64,000 nt of DNA from Bacteroidales bacterium (GCA_017480345.1 JAFVAU010000022.1:1-64000); one strand, 5' to 3'. Positions 27,366-36,055 are shown, counted from the first letter of the stretch. A program made the numbers and translations. Notes: generated by a model from the sequence alone, not told the origin.

Positions 27366-27699
27366 GAAAAACGACAACGCTCGGCTTGAGTTGATGAAAG
27401 AGGCTATTGCCAATATTGAGGATTTCCTCGCAAAAACAGAGACTTCCTCGGTGGAAGAATTCATTTCAAATAAAATTATATGCCATGCTGTGGCCTATAA
27501 TCTTCAATGTGTCGGAGAAAACGTATATAAGTTGTCAAAAGACTACATCAACTCACATCCGGAAATGGACTGGGAGTCAATGGAAGGTCTGAGGCACTTA
27601 CTTGTCCACGATTATTACAACGCAAGCATGCCTATGATATGGGAAATCACACAAACTGACATCCCTCTCTTAAAAGAATATCTTAATAAGAACGTTTAG
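27355..27699 (+). CDS. hepT: HEPN-domain toxin, HepT type
   Basis: This 114-residue all-helical protein is a predicted ribonuclease toxin of the HEPN-MNT systems. The R-x4-H-x-Y active motif is present as Arg80, His85 and Tyr87 in RHLLVHDYY; the tyrosine is the residue modified by MNT partners in studied systems. The N-terminal helices contain the conserved NLQCVGENVYKLS pattern. The start overlaps the antitoxin gene by 11 bp. Both genes lie wholly inside the invertible segment. Confidence 0.9.
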   Translation: MRDKKNDNARLELMKEAIANIEDFLAKTETSSVEEFISNKIICHAVAYNLQCVGENVYKLSKDYINSHPEMDWESMEGLRHLLVHDYYNASMPMIWEITQTDIPLLKEYLNKNV

Positions 27700-27719
27700 C
27701 CCTAACGCCTATTCTGTTT

Positions 27720-27783
27720 GTTGTTCCCCCTCAATTCGGATACTAAAAATGTCAGTTGTTTCGGTCAATAGGAAGGGAACAAC
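27720..27783. repeat. Inverted repeat between hepT and the invertase gene
   Basis: GTTGTTCCC (27720-27728) and GGGAACAAC (27775-27783) form a 9-bp stem with a 46-nt loop between the convergent ends of hepT and the invertase. It could help termination; nothing else is visible there. Confidence 0.4.
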
Positions 27784-27798
27784 GTATACTACCCTGCG

Positions 27799-28416
27799 CT
27801 AAAATCTGACCGGTGAGTTTAAGAAACGATGGATAAAACGATTCAATGTACTTTTGTCTATCCCGTACTTCTTGGCGATTTTTCGTTGAGACATGCCACT
27901 GCGTAGGTCCAAGCTAATTGCTTCTTTCAGAGGGAATAACTTAAACTTCTCCTCCTTTGTCTTTACACCTTTCGGTCGGCCCAATACAATCCCATCGGCC
28001 TTTTTCCGGGCCAGGGCTTCCTTGGTTCGCTGACTGATGAGCTGACGCTCAATCTCCGCAGCCAAGCCGAAGGCAAAGGCCAAAACTTTGCTTTGGATGT
28101 CGTCTCCAAGCCGATAATTGTCTTTAATGGTCCAAACTTGGCATCCCTTGGTGAGGCAGATATTCAGGATTTCCATAATCATGAACACGCTTCGCCCCAG
28201 GCGGGAGATTTCAGAGCAGATTATTATGTCTCCATTTTTCACATCGCGGAGCAGGGTTCCCAAAGCACGTTTGCTATATTGCTGCGTACCGCTCACAGTC
28301 TCCTCTATCCACCCTCCAACCTGCGTTTCTTTGTCTTTACAGAACCGTTTTATTTCAAATCTTTGATTTTCAACAGTTTGTTTATCGCTACTCACGCGAA
28401 TATATCCGTATATCAT
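27799..28416 (-). CDS. Serine site-specific DNA invertase (Mpi/Hin type)
   Basis: This 205-residue small serine recombinase has the N-terminal catalytic YIRVSSDKQ (nucleophile Ser9) and the SRLGRS motif (71-76). It continues with the long helix AEIERQLISQRTKEALARKKADG and a C-terminal helix-turn-helix (MSQRKIAKKYGIDKSTLNRFI). It matches the Mpi-like invertases that flip promoters in Bacteroides. The frame runs further upstream, but ATG 28416 gives the standard family start MIYGYIRVS. Its position between two long inverted repeats makes local inversion its obvious job. Confidence 0.93.
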   Translation of the reverse strand: MIYGYIRVSSDKQTVENQRFEIKRFCKDKETQVGGWIEETVSGTQQYSKRALGTLLRDVKNGDIIICSEISRLGRSVFMIMEILNICLTKGCQVWTIKDNYRLGDDIQSKVLAFAFGLAAEIERQLISQRTKEALARKKADGIVLGRPKGVKTKEEKFKLFPLKEAISLDLRSGMSQRKIAKKYGIDKSTLNRFIHRFLNSPVRF

Positions 28417-28473
28417 ATTTGTTTTTTTGTATTCGTCACAAGTCTTATACCCCCCCGATGGTCGCAAATAACC

Positions 28474-28636
28474 GGTCGTATATTTGCACCGGATTTGGTT
28501 AGCGGATATACTGTTTAGTATCAATATTTATTCTTATCAAAACCTTTATGAAAAAAGCTTTCAAAAGCCTTCTGCTCGCATTCACTACGCTGATTGCGGG
28601 CACTGTCGCCTATGCTCAGGTGACCACGTCCTCCCT
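28474..28636 (-). repeat. Right inverted-repeat arm of the DNA inversion switch
   Basis: Reverse complement of 26086-26248 with four mismatches over 163 bp; 28506-28636 is perfect. It holds the -7-like box TATATTTG (28479-28486), leader, ATG and 29 codons of the right receptor, and the dyad at 28508-28521. No TTTG stands 17-21 bp upstream of the -7 box, so this copy looks promoterless. Confidence 0.95.
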
Positions 28637-31600
28637 GGGAGGAAAGATTGTGGATGACAAAGGCGAGGCCGCTATCGGCGCCGCCGTTGTTGCCGTCCAT
28701 GGCCCTTCTGGAACCACCTACGGTGCTGTCACGAATGCCGACGGCCGTTATACCATTATGGGTATGCGTCCCGGCGGTCCCTACACCGTCACCGTTTCCC
28801 TCATGGGTTATGAGAATGTCACCACAGACGGTCTCAATCTTTCGCTTGGTGAGACGCAGGACTTCTCCACGGTTATCCGTGAGTCGGCCGAATTCCTGAG
28901 CGAAGCCGTTGTCGTAGCCCGTGGAGATGCCGGAAAGACCGGTGCCTCCCAGTCTATCCGCCGCTCCACCATTGAGGAGATGCCTTCCATTACCCGTGGT
29001 ATCGCCGATGTGGCCCGTGTCAATCCCTTTATCCGTGTAAACGGAGACGGTGCCATGTCCTTCGCCGGTATGAACAACCGCTACAACAGTTTCCAGATTG
29101 ACGGTGCCATGAACAACGACGTGTTCGGTCTCACCACCAATGGTTCCAACGGTGGTCAGGCTGGTACCCAGCCCGTTTCCATGGAAACCATCGAGCAGGT
29201 TCAGGTGAGCATCGCTCCCTTCGATGTCCGCCAGAGCGGTTTCACCGGTGGTGCCATCAACGCTATCACCAAGTCCGGTACCAACGACTTCCACGGTTCC
29301 GTATATGGTTTCGGTCTGAACCAGGCTCTGATCGGCCGCTTCAAGAAAGCCAATGGCGATTTGAGCAGCAAATACAACGACCAGATCGAATATCAGGCCG
29401 GCGTAACGGTCGGTGGTCCCATCGTCAAGAACAAGCTCTTCTTCTTCGCCAGCTTTGAGACGGCCAACAAGCAGTATCCCAATGTTTACGGCGCCGGTTC
29501 TGCCGACTCCAAGGTTGACTCCAAGGTTGACTCCAAGGTTGCCAAGGAGGTTGTGGACTGGGTAAAGGCGAACTCCAATTATGAGGGCGCTCTTCCCGAG
29601 AACCTTCAGGTTTACACCAAGTCCAACAAGGCTTCTGCCAAACTGGACTGGAACATCAACGACCGTAACCATGCCTCCTTCCGCTGGAGCCTGGTTTCCG
29701 CCAAGCAGCTGAACTCCGTGAGCGGTGCCAGCTCCATGAACACCAACGACTACAGCTATGACTTTGCATCTAACACCAACAGTTTTGTAGCCGAACTCCA
29801 GAGCCGCATTTCCGACCAGATGAACAACGAGCTCCGTCTGTCTTATGTCCGTGTCCGCGACAAGCGTAATCCCCTGGGCGCCAACTTCCCCATGCTGCAG
29901 ATCAGCGGCGTTGGCGGTGGTACCCTGAACCTGGGTAACGAGCGTTCTTCCGTGGCCAACCGCCTTGACCAGGACATCTATTCCCTTACTGACAACTTCA
30001 CATGGTTCCTTGGAAACCATACCCTTACGTTAGGTACGCACAACGAGCTTTATAAGTTCACCAACCTGTTCATCCAGGACAAGTATGGTACCTACTATTT
30101 CGCTTCTCCGGAAGATCTGTACAACGGTGTTATCAAGCAGTATCGCTATGGTCATGCCAATGTGGATGTGACCGGTGACGAAAACTGGGAGCCTACCTTC
30201 AAAGCCGGACAGCTTGGTTTCTATGTCCAGGACAAGTGGAACATCAGCCGTACCTTTGAACTCACCTATGGTCTGAGAGTTGACATCCCCGTCTTCTTTG
30301 ACAAACCGGACGAGAATGTTCCCTTCACCGCCTATGCAAAAGAAAAAGGTTGGAATGTGCGCACCAATCAGATGCCCAAGAGCACCCCGCTGTTCTCGCC
30401 CCGTGTAGGTTTCCGCTATAACATCGGCGGCAGCAACAACTACATCCTCCGTGGTGGCGTGGGCCTGTTCACCGGCCGTATTCCTTTCGTATGGTTCTCC
30501 AACAACTACTCCAACACTGGTGTACAGCTTACCCAGATCAATATAAACGGAGCCTCCAACACCTCCGACCTCGGATTGAATGTAATTCTGGATCCCAAGG
30601 GACAGGGCGCCAACGAGCAGAAGGTCACCGCTTCCGCCGGCTGCCAGACCATCAATGTAATGGATCCTAATTTCAAGGTGGCACAGAACCTCCGTGCCGA
30701 CTTGGGCTTCGACATCACCTTCCTGGGCATTGACTGGACTTTTGAAGGCATCTTCTCCAAGAACATCAACGATATCCTGTACAAGCAGCTCGCTTACGAC
30801 AAGAACGGCAAGACGCTGGGCGAAACTTACGCCAGCCTCAACTTTGACAATCGCCCGATGTTCTCCCGCGTTACCACCGGCACCGCCTTCGCGAACATCT
30901 ACGAGCTCACCAACACCAATAAGGGCTACACCTACAACCTGATGGCACAGGCCCGCAAGAGCTTCCACTTCGGCCTTGACCTGAGTGCATCCTACACTTA
31001 CACCAAGTCCAAGAACGTATTCAACGGCACCTCCTCTGTTGCACAGTCCAACTGGGCCTACAACTACAGCCATGCCGATTCCAACGATCCTGAGCTGAGC
31101 AATTCCGCCTTCAACATCCCTCATCAGATTAAGGCCAGCGCTTACTATCACGTCTCCTACGGACGCAGCAAGCAGTGGACCACCACCGTTGGTGCCATCT
31201 ACACGGGCACTTCCGGCGCCGCCTACTCCATCTACTACTATGGTGACCTCAATGGCGATTCCTCCAATGGTAATGACCTGATGTTCATCCCCACGGATGC
31301 TCAGATTGACCAGATGACCTTCAAGGCCGGTACCGGCAACAACGCCAAGTACACTCCCGAGGTTCAGGCTGCCAACATGAAACAGTGGCTGGGCAGTGCT
31401 CAGTACCTGAAGGATCACCGCGGAGAGTACTATGACCGCTATGCCGACAACATGCCCTTCGAGAATCATATCGATCTCCACCTGGGCCAGAAATTCGGCT
31501 TCCGTGTTGGCAAGCATGTTCACACCATCGAGCTCACCGCCGATATCGTGAACTTCACCAACCTTCTGAATCCGGCATGGGGACGTAGCTATGGCATGGG

Positions 31601-31742
31601 TCTGAACTCCTACTTCAGCCCTGTTACCTACAGCGGAAACGGTCAGTTCCAGTTCCTGCAGGACGGAGACTATCAGATGTTCTCTTACTCTGACTACATC
31701 TCCCGCTGGAAGTGCCAGTTCGGCCTCAAGTACACCTTCTAA
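28548..31742 (+). CDS. TonB-dependent receptor, right arm of the invertible switch
   Basis: This 1064-residue Oar-like receptor is a paralogue of the left one. The first 30 residues are identical (signal peptide ending AYAQ plus VTTSSL). The regulatory domain shares GAVTNADGRYTI and the plug shares SFAG, FDVRQSGFTGGAINAITKSGTNDFHGS and GGPIVKNKLFFF. The barrel then diverges and ends GLKYTF. An exact three-fold 12-bp repeat encodes DSKVDSKVDSKV at 29505-29540. The gene is predicted OFF here because the -33 box is missing. Unlike its twin, it has no lipoprotein partner: a terminator follows at once. Confidence 0.93.
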   Translation: MKKAFKSLLLAFTTLIAGTVAYAQVTTSSLGGKIVDDKGEAAIGAAVVAVHGPSGTTYGAVTNADGRYTIMGMRPGGPYTVTVSLMGYENVTTDGLNLSLGETQDFSTVIRESAEFLSEAVVVARGDAGKTGASQSIRRSTIEEMPSITRGIADVARVNPFIRVNGDGAMSFAGMNNRYNSFQIDGAMNNDVFGLTTNGSNGGQAGTQPVSMETIEQVQVSIAPFDVRQSGFTGGAINAITKSGTNDFHGSVYGFGLNQALIGRFKKANGDLSSKYNDQIEYQAGVTVGGPIVKNKLFFFASFETANKQYPNVYGAGSADSKVDSKVDSKVAKEVVDWVKANSNYEGALPENLQVYTKSNKASAKLDWNINDRNHASFRWSLVSAKQLNSVSGASSMNTNDYSYDFASNTNSFVAELQSRISDQMNNELRLSYVRVRDKRNPLGANFPMLQISGVGGGTLNLGNERSSVANRLDQDIYSLTDNFTWFLGNHTLTLGTHNELYKFTNLFIQDKYGTYYFASPEDLYNGVIKQYRYGHANVDVTGDENWEPTFKAGQLGFYVQDKWNISRTFELTYGLRVDIPVFFDKPDENVPFTAYAKEKGWNVRTNQMPKSTPLFSPRVGFRYNIGGSNNYILRGGVGLFTGRIPFVWFSNNYSNTGVQLTQININGASNTSDLGLNVILDPKGQGANEQKVTASAGCQTINVMDPNFKVAQNLRADLGFDITFLGIDWTFEGIFSKNINDILYKQLAYDKNGKTLGETYASLNFDNRPMFSRVTTGTAFANIYELTNTNKGYTYNLMAQARKSFHFGLDLSASYTYTKSKNVFNGTSSVAQSNWAYNYSHADSNDPELSNSAFNIPHQIKASAYYHVSYGRSKQWTTTVGAIYTGTSGAAYSIYYYGDLNGDSSNGNDLMFIPTDAQIDQMTFKAGTGNNAKYTPEVQAANMKQWLGSAQYLKDHRGEYYDRYADNMPFENHIDLHLGQKFGFRVGKHVHTIELTADIVNFTNLLNPAWGRSYGMGLNSYFSPVTYSGNGQFQFLQDGDYQMFSYSDYISRWKCQFGLKYTF
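29505..29540 (+). repeat. 12-bp tandem repeat, three perfect copies, in-frame
   Basis: GACTCCAAGGTT is repeated three times within the right receptor gene, encoding (DSKV)3. Copy-number change would keep the frame. Confidence 0.9.
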
Positions 31743-31758
31743 TCCTTCCGGATACCAC

Positions 31759-31799
31759 AAAAAAGAGGCTGACCCTTTTTGAGAGTCAGCCTCTTTTTT
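31759..31799 (+). terminator. Terminator of the right receptor gene
   Basis: A 15-bp stem (31759-31773 with 31785-31799) ending in a six-T run, 17 bp after the stop. Confidence 0.9.
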
Positions 31800-31959
31800 G
31801 TCTTAAGTCTGCAAAGGTCCGCGGCCGAAACATTTCGCGCCATTTTCGTGCCCGGCGCTGCACCAGAGTTGTCGGCGTTACGCGTTCGCGGCTGTTTTTG
31901 CGGAATGCGGACCACCTGCTACCCGGCTCGCTCATCAAGAAGACGGAAAACCAGTTATG

Positions 31960-32123
31960 TCGTGCGCGACTGGATTGGCTCCTTTTGTAACTTATTGGTA
32001 CTCTAGCACTTGAAAAACACAGCGAGCCCGTAGAACCACAATAATGATTCTACGGGCTCGGGGTTGGTTGCAAGTATTTGTATATGAGACTGTTACAATG
32101 AGGCGCAATCCAGTCGTGCACGA
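31960..32123. repeat. Nested inverted repeats in a 480-bp gene-free region
   Basis: Outer arms of 32 bp (31960-31991 and 32092-32123) match 25 of 32 bases, including 17 of the outermost 18. Inside lies a perfect 12-bp hairpin (32024-32035 with 32048-32059). The inner hairpin may terminate metK, because a T run follows on the minus strand. No coding sequence is convincing between 31743 and 32222. The nested symmetry resembles a small non-autonomous mobile element, but no target duplication was identified. Confidence 0.55.
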
Positions 32124-32222
32124 TATATCCCATTGCAAGGCCATTTCCGGGCAAATGCGGACGGAAATCGCTTCCCCTGCAGTGCAAACGCCAAGTCGCG
32201 CGGGGCGGGAGGCTTGCAGCCA

Positions 32223-33527
32223 CTACAGGCCGAAGGCTTTCTTCACTTCCGGAACGCTGTCTACGAGTTCCCAGCCGAAGAACTGGACAATGCGCTCGCG
32301 GCCCTGGACCTTCACCATCTTGGTGTAGGGCTTGCGGCCCATGTGACCATAGGCGGCCGTGGGGCTGTAGATGGGGTTCTTGAGGCCGAATTTGCGGATG
32401 ATGGCAGCGGGGCGCAGGTCGAAGATTTCCTGCACCTTGGCGGCAATCTCTCCGTCGGAGAGGCCGGCGGCTGCGGTACCATACGTATCCACGAACACGC
32501 TCACGGGCCTGGCCACACCGATGGCATAGGCCAGCTGCACCAGGCACTCGGAAGCCACGCCGGCGGCCACCAGGTTCTTGGCAATGTAGCGGGCGGCATA
32601 GGCGGCGCTGCGGTCCACCTTGGAAGGGTCCTTCCCGGAGAAGGCGCCGCCGCCGTGGGCGCCCTTACCGCCGTAGGTGTCCACGATAATCTTGCGGCCG
32701 GTAAGGCCGGTGTCTCCGTGCGGGCCGCCAATCACGAACTTTCCCGTGGGATTCACATGCAGGATGAAACTGTGGATGAGGGCGGCGGTTTCCTCCGGCA
32801 GGGAGGCCTTCAGGCGGGGAATCACAATCTTCTCCACATCGAAGCGGATCTTGCTCTGCATGGCCTCGTCCACCTTGGCTTGGCCGTACTGGGCCACGGC
32901 GTTCTCATAACTCATCCGGCCCAGGCTCTCCGGCACAAACTCGTCGTGCTGGGTGCTCAGGACAATGGTATGCACTTTTACGGGCCGATGGGTCTCCCCA
33001 TCATATTCTATGGTGAACTGGCTCTTGGCGTCCGGGCGGAGGTAGGGCATGAGCTCCAGCTCATGGTGGCGGATATCGGCCAGCACTTCCAGGAGCTTGT
33101 GGCTCAGATAGAGCGGGAGGGGCATGTAGTCCTCGGTGTCCCGGCAGGCATAGCCGAACATCATGCCCTGGTCTCCGGCGCCCTGCTCCTCCTCCGTGGC
33201 ACGCTCCACGCCGCGGTTGATGTCGGCCGACTGCTCATGCAGGGCGCTGAGGACGCCGCAGGAAGAGGCGTCGAACATATAATCGGCCTTGGTGTAGCCG
33301 ATGCGTCGGATGGTGCTGCGCACCGTATTCTGGATATCCACGTAAGCCTCGGATTTCACCTCTCCCATCACCACCACCATGCCGGTGGAGCAGAAGCTCT
33401 CGCAGGCCACCTTGGATTCAGGGTCCTGGCGGAGAAACTCGTCCAGGATGGCGTCGGAAATCTGGTCGGCCACTTTGTCGGGATGGCCCTCGCTTACGGA
33501 TTCGGATGTGAACAAATAATTTTTCAT
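32223..33527 (-). CDS. metK: S-adenosylmethionine synthase
   Basis: This 434-residue cytoplasmic enzyme makes SAM from methionine and ATP. The family signatures are all present: [20 protein letters not shown] at the N-terminus, [33 protein letters not shown], and [27 protein letters not shown]. Somewhat longer than the E. coli enzyme (384), as usual in Bacteroidetes. It is controlled by a SAM-II riboswitch and hairpin in its leader, giving product feedback. Confidence 0.98.
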   Translation of the reverse strand: MKNYLFTSESVSEGHPDKVADQISDAILDEFLRQDPESKVACESFCSTGMVVVMGEVKSEAYVDIQNTVRSTIRRIGYTKADYMFDASSCGVLSALHEQSADINRGVERATEEEQGAGDQGMMFGYACRDTEDYMPLPLYLSHKLLEVLADIRHHELELMPYLRPDAKSQFTIEYDGETHRPVKVHTIVLSTQHDEFVPESLGRMSYENAVAQYGQAKVDEAMQSKIRFDVEKIVIPRLKASLPEETAALIHSFILHVNPTGKFVIGGPHGDTGLTGRKIIVDTYGGKGAHGGGAFSGKDPSKVDRSAAYAARYIAKNLVAAGVASECLVQLAYAIGVARPVSVFVDTYGTAAAGLSDGEIAAKVQEIFDLRPAAIIRKFGLKNPIYSPTAAYGHMGRKPYTKMVKVQGRERIVQFFGWELVDSVPEVKKAFGL

Positions 33528-33532
33528 GGTAT

Positions 33533-33567
33533 AAAAAATTAGCCCCGGGCATGTATGCGGAGGCTAA
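33533..33567 (-). terminator. Attenuator hairpin before metK
   Basis: On the minus strand an 8-bp stem (33539-33546 with 33560-33567, one G-U) is followed by six T (33533-33538) five bases before the metK ATG. It follows the riboswitch aptamer and is the likely expression platform. Confidence 0.7.
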
Positions 33568-33595
33568 AAACACAAAACACTGATATGAAATGTAA

Positions 33596-33642
33596 TTTTA
33601 GCATTTTTTAACGTGGTTGCAAGCAGCCAAATCTATCCACAT
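33596..33642 (-). ncRNA. SAM-II riboswitch aptamer
   Basis: The minus-strand leader has the SAM-II pattern: P1 AUGUGG (33637-33642) with CCACGU (33611-33616), a loop containing GAUUUGGCUGCUUGCAA, and the 3' AAAAAAUGCUAAAA. The loop UGGC can pair with GCUA to form the family's pseudoknot. It lies between the metK promoter and the metK attenuator. SAM-II is known from Bacteroidetes and alphaproteobacterial methionine genes; an Infernal search with that model would settle it. Confidence 0.85.
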
Positions 33643-33658
33643 ACCCCAAACGGGACGG

Positions 33659-33690
33659 CAAAGGTAGCATATATTTTTGAATCCGCCAAA
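33659..33690 (-). promoter_or_regulatory. metK promoter
   Basis: TTTG (33687-33690), 20 bp, then TACCTTTG (33659-33666) on the minus strand. Transcription would start about 10 nt before the riboswitch. Confidence 0.75.
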
Positions 33691-33707
33691 AAAATGTGTT
33701 ACCTTTG
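33676..33707 (+). promoter_or_regulatory. smpB promoter, overlapping the metK promoter
   Basis: TTTG (33676-33679), 20 bp, then TACCTTTG (33700-33707); the ATG follows 7 bp later, so the transcript should be leaderless or nearly so. The element overlaps the divergent metK promoter by 15 bp. Confidence 0.75.
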
Positions 33708-33714
33708 CATCCCT

Positions 33715-34170
33715 ATGCCAAAAGCCAAGAGCAGCATACAGATCAAGAACCGCCGGGCCTCGTTTGACTACGAGTTCCTGGAAACCTATACCGCCGGCAT
33801 CCAGCTGGTGGGAACGGAGATCAAGTCCATCCGGGCGGGGAAATGCTCCCTGCAGGACGCTTACTGCTTCTTCGTGGGAGGCGAACTCTTCGTGCGGGGC
33901 ATGAATATAGCCCAGTATCACTGGGGCAGCTGGGGCCAGCATGAGCCCGTGAGGGACCGCCGCCTCCTTCTGAACCGCAAGGAGCTGAGGCATCTTTTCC
34001 AGGCCGATAAACAAAAAGGCCTCACCATCGTGGCGGTGAAGCTCTTTATCGCAGACAACGGCTTTGCCAAGCTGGTGATAGCCCTGGCCAAAGGCAAAAA
34101 GGAATACGACAAACGCCAGAGCATCAAGGAGAAAGATGTAAGGCGTGAAATGGAACGTTCCGGCTATTAG
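33715..34170 (+). CDS. smpB: SsrA-binding protein
   Basis: This 151-residue tmRNA partner rescues stalled ribosomes. Recognised by [44 protein letters not shown] and the basic C-terminal tail [22 protein letters not shown]. Length is typical. The ATG at 33715 matches the family start and the promoter; upstream in-frame starts would lie in the metK leader. Its stop overlaps the convergent M23 gene by 4 bp. The ssrA gene is not in the window. Confidence 0.97.
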   Translation: MPKAKSSIQIKNRRASFDYEFLETYTAGIQLVGTEIKSIRAGKCSLQDAYCFFVGGELFVRGMNIAQYHWGSWGQHEPVRDRRLLLNRKELRHLFQADKQKGLTIVAVKLFIADNGFAKLVIALAKGKKEYDKRQSIKEKDVRREMERSGY

Positions 34171-35087
34171 TCCATCGACTGGCCCGTCTTGGCGGCCATA
34201 AAGCGCATGCGCGCATAGTCTTCCGGACTCAGGGAAGCGAAGAAATAATCGATGGGGTCTTTCACCTCCCCATCGTGCCTTATCTCAAAATGAAGATGCG
34301 GCGCCGCCACGGAGGTGGAGATACCCACCGTGCCCACTTCCTGGCCCTGTCTCACCGTGCGGCCCTGTACTACGGAAATGTCTCCCAGCAGGCTGTACTT
34401 GGTCTCATAGCCGTTCCCGTGGTCTATGGTAACCTCATTTCCCAGGCCCTTGCGGGAGCGTACCACATGGGACACCTTGCCCGGTGCCACCGCATATACC
34501 CTGGCTCCCTGCGGCGCCACCAGGTCCAGCCCTTCATGCTGGACGGTGAGGTCGTACACCGGGTTGTGCTTCATGCCGATGGAAGCCCCCACCTGCACAT
34601 AAGACATATTCCTGAGCGGGAGGGAGAGGGGCGGGATGCTGTCGGCCTTTTCCTGGAGGATGCGGAAAATGTCGTCGAAACGGGCATCGATCCGGGAAGC
34701 CAGCAGCATCAGGCTGTCAGACTGCTCGGAGGCCGATTTCACGTAATAACGCTCCGGCAGGGCCTCCGAGTCTTCCTTATCGGCCCTATAACCGCCGATA
34801 TCCTCCAGGGAGGGCGGCGGCGTGTCGAAGAGTGCCCGGTAGATGGTGTCGTCCTTTTCCAGCAGGCCGTCCACCACGTCTCCTATGAGTTCCGCCTTGG
34901 CCACCATGGCTCCGTACATATTGCTGTACAGGCGGTTTTCTTTCTGGAGGCGTTTTTCCTCCGAAGTGGAGAAGAGCAGCGCAAACACCACATACAGAAG
35001 GATGGCGGCCGATACCGAAGCCACCGTATAGCGGAAGAAGGCCATCAGAAGGCGCCTTCCCTTGCTGGTTTTTTTCTTCGCTGCCAT
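34167..35087 (-). CDS. M23 family metallopeptidase, membrane-anchored
   Basis: This 306-residue protein has a basic cytoplasmic start, a transmembrane helix (about 16-40), a periplasmic helical stalk and a C-terminal LytM/M23 domain (about 170-290). Zinc-binding motifs are intact: H-x3-D in HEGLDL and HxH in PHLHFE. It is therefore a likely peptidoglycan endopeptidase. It is downstream of a second M23 gene with a TGATG overlap, so they are coupled. Paired M23 proteins usually work in envelope growth. Confidence 0.9.
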   Translation of the reverse strand: MAAKKKTSKGRRLLMAFFRYTVASVSAAILLYVVFALLFSTSEEKRLQKENRLYSNMYGAMVAKAELIGDVVDGLLEKDDTIYRALFDTPPPSLEDIGGYRADKEDSEALPERYYVKSASEQSDSLMLLASRIDARFDDIFRILQEKADSIPPLSLPLRNMSYVQVGASIGMKHNPVYDLTVQHEGLDLVAPQGARVYAVAPGKVSHVVRSRKGLGNEVTIDHGNGYETKYSLLGDISVVQGRTVRQGQEVGTVGISTSVAAPHLHFEIRHDGEVKDPIDYFFASLSPEDYARMRFMAAKTGQSMD

Positions 35088-36040
35088 CAGTTCTGCGGTT
35101 TTTTGACCATGGCGGCATAGTCGGAGGCCGGGATGGTCAGGTCCATATACAAGGCGGGGTTCACGTAATCCTTGCGGTACATGACCTCATAGTGCAGATG
35201 CGGCCCGGAAACCATGCCGCTGCGGCCCGTCAGGCCCAGGCAGTCTCCGCGGGAAACCCGCTGCCCCAGCGTCACGTCTATGCGCGACATGTGGGCGTAC
35301 CGGGTCTTGTAACCGAAGCCATGGTCCACCTCCACGTGGATTCCGTAGCCGGTCCTTTCGCGGGCCACCTTCACCACTACGCCGTCTCCGGTGGCGTAGA
35401 TGGGGTTGCCCGGAGGGCAGGCGAAGTCCATGCCCGTATGCCGCTTGCTATACCCGAGGACGGGGTGGACGCGGTAGCCGAAGGGGCTGGAGAGCCTGTA
35501 TGTGGACGGATCCGTATTCAGCGGAGGAATGGCGGGGATGTGGGTGGCCATGTCACCGGCCGTCCGCTGCAGGATGGAGACGTCGTCAAAGGATTTGGAC
35601 TGGATGAACACGCGTTTTTCCAGCTGGTCCAGGCGGCGGACGATGCCCTCTACGGCCGTTCCCTCCAACTCTGCATAGCGCTTGGCACCGCCCAGGCCGG
35701 AACGGCGGATGGCCTGGGGAATCTCATCCAGGCCGTACACGGAACGGTATACGCGGTCGTCCCTTTCTTCCAGCATCACCAGAAGTTCCTCGTAGCGGTC
35801 CAGTTGCTGGGACATCTGGTCTATCCGGGTGTTCCATTCCGCATTCTGACGGCGCAGGATGGCGGTTTTGGGGAGGTCTTGACGGGAGCTCCCCACCCGC
35901 AGCCACATGAACAGGAGGAAAAGGATGAGGCCTGCCGTGGTCACCAATGCCACCTGCCAGCCCTGGATACGGGTCTCCTCCCGGACATCTACGGTGAGTG
36001 TCTCCGGATTCAGCACATATTTCTTCCTTCCTTTAGCCAT
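35087..36040 (-). CDS. M23 family metallopeptidase, membrane-anchored (upstream paralogue)
   Basis: This 317-residue protein has an N-terminal MAKGRKKYVLNPETLTV segment, a transmembrane helix (about 27-47), a coiled-coil stalk (about 60-110) and a C-terminal M23 domain with HTGMDF and PHLHYE zinc motifs. The start MAKGRKK at 36040 is preferred over an upstream in-frame ATG that would run through the alaS promoter. A TACCTTTG -7 box lies at 36060-36067 on the minus strand. Confidence 0.9.
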   Translation of the reverse strand: MAKGRKKYVLNPETLTVDVREETRIQGWQVALVTTAGLILFLLFMWLRVGSSRQDLPKTAILRRQNAEWNTRIDQMSQQLDRYEELLVMLEERDDRVYRSVYGLDEIPQAIRRSGLGGAKRYAELEGTAVEGIVRRLDQLEKRVFIQSKSFDDVSILQRTAGDMATHIPAIPPLNTDPSTYRLSSPFGYRVHPVLGYSKRHTGMDFACPPGNPIYATGDGVVVKVARERTGYGIHVEVDHGFGYKTRYAHMSRIDVTLGQRVSRGDCLGLTGRSGMVSGPHLHYEVMYRKDYVNPALYMDLTIPASDYAAMVKKPQN

Positions 36041-36055
36041 AAAACATGCGTGGAG

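Noticed and set aside
27799..28416. Serine recombinase as an IS607-type or phage integrase
   Set aside because: Size, domain order and placement between perfect inverted receptor ends fit an Mpi/Hin-type invertase; no TnpB, phage genes or att-like direct repeats are present.
28521..31760. Two long antisense frames (499 and 576 codons) over the right receptor
   Set aside because: Shadows; the first ends in the same residues as an antisense frame over the left receptor only because the inverted arms are identical.
31712..32006. Small frames after the right receptor
   Set aside because: They run through the terminator hairpin and lack start signals or recognisable sequence.
32024..32059. Possible tRNA fragment
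   Set aside because: The 12-bp hairpin lacks a cloverleaf, T-loop and CCA context; it is better read as a terminator-like stem.
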